Shown here in pieces: positions 32,672 to 39,054 of a DNA stretch of 39,054 bases. The notes below the pieces were generated by a model that worked only from the letters and a program-made list of their open reading frames with translations, made no database searches and was not told the DNA's origin. A program made the translations under genes and the position numbers. Within the stretch, counting starts at the first letter, position 1. Every line of letters begins with the position of its first letter. The DNA comes from JAPOQD01 sp964620555 (GTDB lineage Bacteria; Pseudomonadota; Gammaproteobacteria; Pseudomonadales; Halieaceae), in contig CAZUGZ010000017.1 of assembly GCA_964620555.1 (NCBI GenBank), positions 1 to 39,054 on the forward strand. Reading direction: 5' to 3'.

Positions 32672-33780
32672 CAGTCCAGCCGGCCGCGCGAAAAGGCGAA
32701 GGTGAGGGCAAACAGCAGACCGCCCAACAGCAGCATCGCCAACAGGTTTGGCCACAGGTCGGCCCACACATCCCCGACCAGGTAAACGGTTTGCAGGGAG
32801 GACACCAGGTAGCGGGCGGGAACCAGCTGCGTCAACCACTGCACCGGTTCCGGCATACTCTGAATTTCGAAGACGAAACCCGACAAAATCAGGGCGGGCA
32901 GAAAGCCGGTCATCACGGCTAATTCCGCCGCATGGAACTGATTTCGGGACAGCGTGGAAATCAGCAGACCCTGCCCCAGTGCCGCCGCCAGGAAGGCGGT
33001 GCTGATCAATAGCAACACGGCCAGGGAACCTCGCAGGGGAGTGCCGTATACGACCTCCGCCATAAAGGTACAGCCCAGCACCGCCAGGATGGCCAGGCAG
33101 AAATACGGCAGCAACTTGCTGAGCAATATTTCGGCAGTGCTGGTGGAGGTGGCCAACAGCGCCTCCATGGTGCCGCGCTCCCACTCCCTGGCGATCACCA
33201 TGGCCGTGAGCAGGGTACCAATGATGGTCATGACCAGGGCGATGCTGCCGGATACCAGCACCCTGCGACTTTCCAGCTCGGGGTTGAACCAGAAACGGGG
33301 TTGCAGTTCAAACATCGGCAGCACGTGGTTGCCGGGCTGCTGGGCCAACCAGTTATTGAACACTCCCCGGGCATAGGAAGTACCGAAGTTGGCCGAATTC
33401 GGTTCACTGCCATCGCTGACAATCTGCACCCGGGCACCACCCTGTGGAGAGTTCAGCCGGGCATCGAAATCCGCTGGTATCACCACCAGTACCATGAGCC
33501 TGCCGTTGACCAGGTCGCGCTCCAGTTCCCAGCGGTGACGCGCCGCAGTGACCTCCAGCCAGGGGCTGGCGCGATAGGCTGCCGCCAGACTGCGGGTGTG
33601 GGCACCGTCACCTTCCTGCACCAGGCCCATGGGGACTTCCTCGACATCGAGAGACACGGCGCGAGCCAGCAGCAGCAGCAATATCGGGGGCAGGACGAAG
33701 GCGATGATCAGGGTGGAGGGATCGCGCAGGACCTGCCACATTTCCTTGGTCAGCAGGGCGCGCAATCGCCGCCGGTTCAC
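32671..33780 (-). CDS. ybhS: ABC-2 type exporter permease YbhS-like
   Basis: 369 residues. The layout is helix 1 (TLIIAFVLPPILLLLLARAV), a periplasmic domain with IVSDGSEPNSANFGTSYARG and RFWFNPELESRRVLVSGSIALVMTIIGT, then the ABC-2 signature VIAREWERGTMEALLATSTSTAEILLSKLLPYFCL and LISTLSRNQFHAAELAVMTGFLPALILSGFVF. These agree with E. coli YbhS, which with YbhF and YbhR takes part in drug and cation efflux. Its start overlaps the ybhF stop (ATGA, 33777-33780). Confidence 0.93.
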   Translation of the reverse strand: MNRRRLRALLTKEMWQVLRDPSTLIIAFVLPPILLLLLARAVSLDVEEVPMGLVQEGDGAHTRSLAAAYRASPWLEVTAARHRWELERDLVNGRLMVLVVIPADFDARLNSPQGGARVQIVSDGSEPNSANFGTSYARGVFNNWLAQQPGNHVLPMFELQPRFWFNPELESRRVLVSGSIALVMTIIGTLLTAMVIAREWERGTMEALLATSTSTAEILLSKLLPYFCLAILAVLGCTFMAEVVYGTPLRGSLAVLLLISTAFLAAALGQGLLISTLSRNQFHAAELAVMTGFLPALILSGFVFEIQSMPEPVQWLTQLVPARYLVSSLQTVYLVGDVWADLWPNLLAMLLLGGLLFALTFAFSRGRLD

Positions 33781-35510
33781 GCCGCCGCCTCCCGCGCCAT
33801 GCTGCTGTTGTGGATTTCCACCAGGTGAATGAACGCGTCCTCCATGGTTGGATCGGGCCGCTCGGCAGTGACGACCCGGGCCTTGAGAGCATCCGGGGTA
33901 TCCAGCGCAATCAGTTGGGCGCGATGCAACAGGGCCACCCGATCACAGTACTCGGCTTCTTCCATGAAGTGGGTTGTCACCATGATGGTCACGCCCCGCT
34001 CCACCAGGCCGGTGATATGCGTCCAGAACTCCCGCCGGGTCAACGGGTCCACCCCGGAAGTGGGTTCATCGAGGAACAATACCCGCGGCCGGTGCATCAG
34101 GGCACAGGCCAGCGCCAGGCGCTGTTTGAATCCATGGGATAACAGTTCCGGCGATTGCCCCAGGAATGGTGCGAGCCCGAACGTCTCGATCATCTCCTCG
34201 ATGCGCGAGCGACGCAGGGCGCCGTGCAGACCGTACACGCCGGAGAAAAATTCCAGGTTCTGGCGCACGCTCAGGAGACCGAACAGGGAAAATTTCTGCG
34301 CCATGTACCCCAGTTGCAACTTGGCCGCGGGGCCGGCGCTGCGAAGGTCCAGGCCGACTACCTCGGCACTGCCGGCACTGGGTTTGAGCAGGCCGCAGAG
34401 CATTTTGAAAGTAGTGGACTTGCCAGCTCCATTGGGTCCCAGCAAACCGAAGATCTCGGCCTTTTTGACACTGAAGCTGACTGATTCGGTAGCGCTGAAA
34501 TCACCAAAACGCCTGCTCAGTCGACGACATTGAACGACGATTTCCTCGGGCTGGGTGACCACCGGCATTTTCTCGGCAAACTCGGAACGTCCTCCGGGGC
34601 CACCACCCAGCAGGTCGACAAAGGCATCTTCGAAGCGGGGTGGCACCGGTTCCAGGCGCGCCTGGTAGTGCGTCAGCAGTGCATCCAGGGCAACCCGGGG
34701 GGTGTCCTGGACCAGGATCAATCGCACTGCCTCACCCTGGATCACCCCGTCCCGGATTCCATCCAGGTCCAGCGCCTGGGTCAACAGGCGGCGGCGATCA
34801 CCCTGAATACCCCTCACCAGGTAGCAACGCCCCGCCAGCTTCGCAGTCAATTGCCGGGGAGGCCCGGCATAGATGATCCGGCCCCGGTCCAGCAACAACA
34901 GGTCTTCACAGCGTTCCGCCTCATCCATGTAGGCGCTGGACCAGACGATGGTCATGCCGGAGCCGGTCAGTTCGCCGAGCATTTGCCAAAGTTCCCGGCG
35001 CGATATCGGATCGACACCGACGCTGGGCTCGTCCAGCAGCAGGATTCGGGGCGTGGTCATCAGGGCACAGGCCAGTCCCAGTTTCTGTTTCATGCCACCG
35101 GACAGGCTGCCCGCCAGGCGCCGGGTAAAGGGAGCCAGATTGGTAAAAGCCAGCAATCGCTCCATGGTTTGGCGGCGCTGTTGCCGTCGCAGGCCGCGCA
35201 GGTCGGCGTAGAGATCCAGATTTTGCTGAACCGAAAGATCCTGGTACAGGCCAAATTGCTGCGGCATGTAACCGATCGCGGCGTGCACTCCAGCGGCGTC
35301 TTCCCGCACGTCGGCACCGGCGACGAGAGCACGACCACTGCTGGGCACCATCAGGGCCGCCATGATGCGCATGAGAGTGGTCTTGCCGGCGCCATCGGGA
35401 CCCACCAGACCGGTCAGCTGGCCGGCCTGGATTTGCGTACTGACCTCAGCCAGCGCCCGATTTTCGCCAAAGTCCTTGCAGACGCGGTCCAGGGCAATTT
35501 CCACGGCCAT
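33777..35510 (-). CDS. ybhF: Two-domain ABC exporter ATPase YbhF-like
   Basis: 577 residues with two nucleotide-binding domains, the YbhF size. NBD1: Walker A GLVGPDGAGKTTLMR (about 35-48), Q-loop YMPQQFGLYQDL, signature LSGGMKQKLGLACAL, Walker B ILLLDEPSVGVDP. NBD2: Walker A GLLGPNGAGKST, Q-loop YMAQKFSLFGLL, signature LSHGFKQRLALACAL, Walker B VLFLDEPTSGVDP. The NBD2 signature departs from LSGGQ, as also in E. coli YbhF. RPDPTMEDAFIHLVE at the end is likewise shared. It lacks the C-terminal permease of RbbA. It starts 2 bp after the ybhG stop. Confidence 0.95.
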   Translation of the reverse strand: MAVEIALDRVCKDFGENRALAEVSTQIQAGQLTGLVGPDGAGKTTLMRIMAALMVPSSGRALVAGADVREDAAGVHAAIGYMPQQFGLYQDLSVQQNLDLYADLRGLRRQQRRQTMERLLAFTNLAPFTRRLAGSLSGGMKQKLGLACALMTTPRILLLDEPSVGVDPISRRELWQMLGELTGSGMTIVWSSAYMDEAERCEDLLLLDRGRIIYAGPPRQLTAKLAGRCYLVRGIQGDRRRLLTQALDLDGIRDGVIQGEAVRLILVQDTPRVALDALLTHYQARLEPVPPRFEDAFVDLLGGGPGGRSEFAEKMPVVTQPEEIVVQCRRLSRRFGDFSATESVSFSVKKAEIFGLLGPNGAGKSTTFKMLCGLLKPSAGSAEVVGLDLRSAGPAAKLQLGYMAQKFSLFGLLSVRQNLEFFSGVYGLHGALRRSRIEEMIETFGLAPFLGQSPELLSHGFKQRLALACALMHRPRVLFLDEPTSGVDPLTRREFWTHITGLVERGVTIMVTTHFMEEAEYCDRVALLHRAQLIALDTPDALKARVVTAERPDPTMEDAFIHLVEIHNSSMAREAAA

Positions 35511-35512
35511 GT

Positions 35513-36496
35513 TCAGGCACCGGGAAACTGCACGGTAACCGGCATACCCTGGCGCAGATGTTGGTCGGCGTCGGTCACCAGGATGCGCAGGCGATAGACC
35601 AGGTCGGTGCGCAGCGAAGGGGTCTCGACGTTCTTGGGTGTAAATTCCGCCCGCGGGGAGACAAAGCCGACCTGACCCCGGTAACTTTTGCCCCCGCTGT
35701 CGGTAAACACCCGGACCCGGGTACCGGGGACCACGTGTCCCAGACGGGGTTCATCTACATAGGCCCGCACATAGATGGTTCCGAGCAGCGATAAACTGTA
35801 TACCGGGTTGCCCTGCTTGAGCATGGTCCCCGGCTCCACCACCCGGGTCATGATCTGACCGGCCGCGGGAGCGAACAGCCGGGTGTCCTCGAACTGCAAC
35901 CGGGCCTGTTCCAATTGAGCCCTGGCGGCGGCCAGGGTGGCCTCCGCGGCGCTGATTTCTTCCTTGCGAAAGCCCTCATCAGCCAGCTTCAGCGCCTCGA
36001 CGGCGGCGTCCAGCCGGGCCGACCACTGATCACGGCCGGCGCGGGCCTGATCCAGCAAGTTTTGACTGCCGAGCTCCTTGTCGACCAGTTCCCGCTGCCG
36101 GCTGAACTCTAGTTGCGCGTGTTGCAGGCCCGCCCTGGCCTCCTCCACGCTGGAGCGGGCGCGCCGGATTTCCTGTGGCCGGGAACCCTGGCGCAACAGT
36201 TCCAGGCGGGCTTCGGCGGCCTCGGCCCGGGCCTCGGCAACGGCCAACCGGTGACCCAGCGGTTGGTCATCGAGCACCGCCAGCAGCGCTCCGGCCGGCA
36301 CTGTGTCACCTTCTTCGAAGTTCATGGTCTGCAGGCGGCCGTCGACCCGAAAACTCAACTGCACTTCACGGATATCGACATTGCCGTACAGGGTCAGCGT
36401 TTCGTCGCCCTGGCCTCGCTGCCAACGGGTGTAACCAAAATAGCCCACGCCGACCATTACCAGGATCAGCCCCAGAGCTATCAACGGTTTTTTCAC
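35513..36496 (-). CDS. ybhG: HlyD-like membrane fusion protein YbhG-like
   Basis: 327 residues. One N-terminal membrane helix (PLIALGLILVMVGVGYFGY), then GNVDIREVQLSFRVDGRLQTM opening the lipoyl-like half, a long helical hairpin (about 80-200, rich in Ala, Glu, Arg) and the second half (DTRLFAPAAGQIMTRVVEPGTML) with a beta-barrel domain. It bridges the permeases to the outer membrane side. It begins with GTG; AGGAGG lies 8 nt upstream. It heads the ybhGFSR operon, 56 bp after oadB. The TetR regulator CecR that precedes this operon in E. coli is not here. Confidence 0.93.
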   Translation of the reverse strand: MKKPLIALGLILVMVGVGYFGYTRWQRGQGDETLTLYGNVDIREVQLSFRVDGRLQTMNFEEGDTVPAGALLAVLDDQPLGHRLAVAEARAEAAEARLELLRQGSRPQEIRRARSSVEEARAGLQHAQLEFSRQRELVDKELGSQNLLDQARAGRDQWSARLDAAVEALKLADEGFRKEEISAAEATLAAARAQLEQARLQFEDTRLFAPAAGQIMTRVVEPGTMLKQGNPVYSLSLLGTIYVRAYVDEPRLGHVVPGTRVRVFTDSGGKSYRGQVGFVSPRAEFTPKNVETPSLRTDLVYRLRILVTDADQHLRQGMPVTVQFPGA

Positions 36497-36552
36497 CCGG
36501 TTCCCTCCTCAATCCGTGTCAAATGCAGCCCTTCCCAACCTGCGGTCAGTGA

Positions 36553-37854
36553 TCAACCTATCAGGGAAATCATGACACCGGCGGCAACCACGGAGCCGAC
36601 CACCCCGGCGACATTCGGCCCCATGGCGTGCATCAGCAGGAAATTGTGCGGATTTGCCTCCAGCCCCAACTTGTTGGATACCCGCGCCGCCATGGGTACC
36701 GCGGAGACCCCCGCGGAACCGATCAAGGGGTTGATCGGGGTGGAACTGAACCGGTTCATCAGCCTGGCCATGAGAACGCCGGACGCCGTGCCGATGGCAA
36801 AGGCCACTAGCCCCAGCAGCAGAATGGCGAGGGTGCTGAGGTCCAGAAACTGTTCGGCACTGAGCTTGGAACCTACCGACAGGCCGAGGAAAATGGTGGT
36901 GATGTTGATCAGGGCATTGCGGGCGGTGTCGCTGAGGCGATCCACCACCCCGCATTCGTGCATCAGGTTGCCAAAACAGAACATGCCCAGCAAGGGGGCA
37001 GCGGCGGGCAACAGCAGGGCGACCAACAACAGCAGCAACAACGGGAACAGGATCTTTTCGCGACGTGACACCGGGTGCAATTGCAGCATTTCGATGCGGC
37101 GTTCCCGCTCCGTGGTCAGGGCGCGCATGATCGGGGGCTGAATCAACGGTACCAGGGCCATGTAGGAGTATGCCGCTACCGCAATGGCGCCCAGCAGGTG
37201 GGGAGCGAGGATGCTGGACACGTAAATGGCCGTGGGACCATCCGCCCCGCCAATGATGCCGATAGCCGCGGCATCGGCGAGGGAAAAATTCATCCAGCCC
37301 AACTCGGTCATGGCCACCGCCCCCAGCAGCGTGGCGAAGATGCCGAACTGGGCCGCCGCCCCCAGCATCAGGGTTTTGGGATTCGCCAGCATGGGGCCGA
37401 AATCGGTCATCGCCCCGACCCCCATGAAGATCACCAGCGGCGCCGCACCACTGGCTATCGCCACCCGATAGAACTGGTACAACATGCCGTGCTCAAAGCC
37501 GGCGTCTTCGGCCAATTGTGTGACCAGCATGCGGGTAGGGGCATCCGCCTCGCGGTAGGCATGCTGCAGGGCTTGTACCGATTCCGTGGCAACCATCCCC
37601 AGCGACTCCGCCAGATGCCTGAACAGTTCCGGGTCCGCCCCCCGCAAGGCACTTTCCGCCGCCGACAGGGCCAGGCCGGCGCCGGGAAGATTGGCGAGAA
37701 TGGCGCCAAACCCGATGGGCACCAGCAGCAGGGGCTCGTAATTCTTCACCACCGCCAGATACAGCAACAGCAGGCCGATGCCAATCATCACCAGTTGCCC
37801 GAAGGCAAGTTGCGAGAGGCCGGAAGCAGCCGCCAGACTGGAGAGAATTTCCAC
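36553..37854 (-). CDS. oadB: Oxaloacetate decarboxylase beta subunit (Na+ pump)
   Basis: 433 residues, equal to Klebsiella OadB. This membrane subunit decarboxylates carboxybiotin and moves Na+ outward. The sequence shows PLVIFMGVGAMTDFGPMLANP (with the functional Asp of helix IIIa), AAIGIIGGADGPTAIYVSSILAP (helix IV), LLGMFCFGNLMHECGVV, IFLGLSVGSKLSAEQFL and NPLIGSAGVSAVPMAARVSNKLG (helix VIII), all conserved. It starts with GTG 3 bp after the oadA stop, an operon arrangement. Methylmalonyl- or glutaconyl-CoA decarboxylase beta subunits are similar, but the oadA neighbour favours oxaloacetate. Confidence 0.95.
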   Translation of the reverse strand: MEILSSLAAASGLSQLAFGQLVMIGIGLLLLYLAVVKNYEPLLLVPIGFGAILANLPGAGLALSAAESALRGADPELFRHLAESLGMVATESVQALQHAYREADAPTRMLVTQLAEDAGFEHGMLYQFYRVAIASGAAPLVIFMGVGAMTDFGPMLANPKTLMLGAAAQFGIFATLLGAVAMTELGWMNFSLADAAAIGIIGGADGPTAIYVSSILAPHLLGAIAVAAYSYMALVPLIQPPIMRALTTERERRIEMLQLHPVSRREKILFPLLLLLLVALLLPAAAPLLGMFCFGNLMHECGVVDRLSDTARNALINITTIFLGLSVGSKLSAEQFLDLSTLAILLLGLVAFAIGTASGVLMARLMNRFSSTPINPLIGSAGVSAVPMAARVSNKLGLEANPHNFLLMHAMGPNVAGVVGSVVAAGVMISLIG

Positions 37855-37857
37855 AGC

Positions 37858-39054
37858 TCAGTCCAGGGTCAAGAGGGTTTCGCCCAGCGCCACCGAGTCC
37901 CCCTCACGCACCTGAATCGAAGCCACTTTGCCGGTGCGGTGAACGCGTACTTCGGTCTCCATCTTCATGGCCTCCAGCACCACGATGACATCTCCTTCCT
38001 GCACTGTCATGCCGGGCTGGACGTAGACCTTGAAAATATTGCCGGCCAGGGGTGCCGGGACCGGCTCGCCGGGAGTAGCCGGAACCGGAGCCAGGGCCGT
38101 GATATCGCCACCTTCCGCCACTTGCACCACGTGCGCCCGGCCGTCGACGGTTACCGTGTACACCGCGCTGCCCGCCGCCCCGGTCGGGGTTTCCACGGCC
38201 GGCGGCTGTCCATCGGGGGGCGGCTCAAAGGCGCTGGCGTCGCCCCGGTTTTGCAGAAATTTCAGGCCGACCTGGGGAAACAGCGCATAGGTCAACACGT
38301 CGTCAGCCAACTGTTCGCCGCTGCGCAGTACGATGTTTTTCTCCGCGGCCAGGGTCTGTAACTCCGCGGTCAATTCCGACAGTTCCGACGGCAGCAGATC
38401 GGCGGGACGACAGGTGACCGGATCGCCACCCTGCAGCACCCGGGCCTGCAATTCGGCATCCACCGGGGCCGGGGTGCTGCCGTACTCCCCGCTCAATACG
38501 GCGGCGGTTTCACGGGCGATCGACTGATAGCGTTCGCCGGTCAGCACGTTGAGCACCGCCTGGGTGCCGACGATCTGCGAGGTGGGGGTAACCAGGGGAA
38601 TAAAGCCCAGGTCCTGGCGCACCCGGGGGATTTCTTCCAGCACTTCGTCGAGTCGGTCCTGTGCCCCCTGTTCTTTCAGCTGGTTCTCCATATTGGTGAG
38701 CATACCGCCGGGTACCTGTGCCACCAGGATGCGGGAATCGACCCCCCGCAGAGTGCCTTCGAATTTGGCATATTTTTTGCGCACGTCACGAAAGTAGGTG
38801 GAGATTTCCCCGAGCAGGGCGAGGTCCAGCCCGGTGTCGCGTTCGCTGTCCTGCAACATGGCCACCACCGACTCGGTTGCGGAGTGGCCGTAGGTCATGG
38901 ACATGGAGGAGATCGAGGTATCGACGTTGTCGATACCCGCTTCCACACACTTGAGGATGGTGGCAGTGGACAGACCGGTGGTGGCGTGGCTCTGCATGTG
39001 AATGGGAATCGCACAGGCGGCCTTGAGGCGTTTCACCAGCTCGTAACCCACGTA
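37858..39054 (-). CDS. oadA: Oxaloacetate decarboxylase alpha subunit, C-terminal part
   Basis: The last 398 codons of OadA; the frame is open to the window edge, so the N-terminus of the carboxyltransferase barrel is missing. Visible are IPIHMQSHATTGLSTATILKCVEAGIDNVDTSISS (end of the barrel with a metal-ligand His-x-x-x-T), QVPGGMLTNMENQL, LGFIPLVTPTSQIVGTQAV, a Pro/Ala-rich linker near PAVETPTGAA, and the biotinyl domain with EAMKMET, where the Lys carries biotin. It transfers CO2 from oxaloacetate to biotin in the cytoplasm. oadG, normally upstream of oadA, would lie outside the window. Confidence 0.95.
   Translation of the reverse strand, partial: YVGYELVKRLKAACAIPIHMQSHATTGLSTATILKCVEAGIDNVDTSISSMSMTYGHSATESVVAMLQDSERDTGLDLALLGEISTYFRDVRKKYAKFEGTLRGVDSRILVAQVPGGMLTNMENQLKEQGAQDRLDEVLEEIPRVRQDLGFIPLVTPTSQIVGTQAVLNVLTGERYQSIARETAAVLSGEYGSTPAPVDAELQARVLQGGDPVTCRPADLLPSELSELTAELQTLAAEKNIVLRSGEQLADDVLTYALFPQVGLKFLQNRGDASAFEPPPDGQPPAVETPTGAAGSAVYTVTVDGRAHVVQVAEGGDITALAPVPATPGEPVPAPLAGNIFKVYVQPGMTVQEGDVIVVLEAMKMETEVRVHRTGKVASIQVREGDSVALGETLLTLD

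Noticed and set aside
32672..33184. 540-residue fused permease
   Set aside because: The extra N-terminal part is an out-of-frame reading of ybhS; ATG 32671 overlaps the ybhS stop as TGATG.

Overview
The window is high-GC DNA whose gene content points to a gammaproteobacterium: ampD-ampE, a CX8C-type OxyR, yciO/yciB, a full ybhGFSR exporter, type II secretion genes and a Na+-pumping oxaloacetate decarboxylase. Acyl-CoA, sulfotransferase, DUF1214 and LLM-oxidoreductase genes beside these resemble marine lineages such as Cellvibrionales/Halieaceae, but that placement is inference from gene content. It is draft sequence: a run of 31 N sits inside the rubrerythrin gene, and oxaloacetate decarboxylase alpha runs off the right edge.

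Layout. 1-5.4 kb (minus): class II aldolase-like protein, TauD/TfdA dioxygenase, sulfotransferase and SDR form a tight cassette that runs into ampD-ampE. 5.8-7.3 kb: a DUF2237 protein, a rhomboid protease, and a small acidic lipoprotein built from 18-bp repeats. 7.5-11.2 kb: oxyR diverges from rubrerythrin, which is followed by a heterodisulfide-reductase-like Fe-S protein and DUF3501, probably a peroxide-defence module. 11.2-15.5 kb: DUF1214 protein, yciO diverging from yciB, then a periplasmic cyclophilin translationally coupled to an atypical pdxJ, and a DUF4345 membrane protein.

15.6-22.5 kb (minus): an operon of acyl-CoA ligase, acyl-CoA dehydrogenase, HSD10-like SDR, PaaG-like crotonase, LLM flavin oxidoreductase, nitrobindin-like barrel and PlsC-like acyltransferase. 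It covers activation and the first beta-oxidation-type steps but has no thiolase. A canonical enoyl-CoA hydratase diverges from it.

23.6-39 kb is one long minus-strand run: oadA-oadB, ybhG-ybhF-ybhS-ybhR (membrane fusion protein, two-domain ATPase, two permeases), then gspC-D-E-F-G-H-I-J. Many junctions overlap by 1-17 nt or are separated by a few bases. gspK, gspL and gspM are absent here. The best promoter in the window (TATAAT with a 17-nt spacer) precedes gspC and is flanked by an 8-bp inverted repeat.

No tRNA, rRNA, insertion sequence, prophage or CRISPR array was seen. The best leads for new biology are the rubrerythrin/Fe-S/DUF3501 module, the sulfotransferase-dioxygenase-aldolase-SDR cassette, the thiolase-less acyl-CoA operon with its LLM enzyme, and the Bacteroidetes-like PdxJ.
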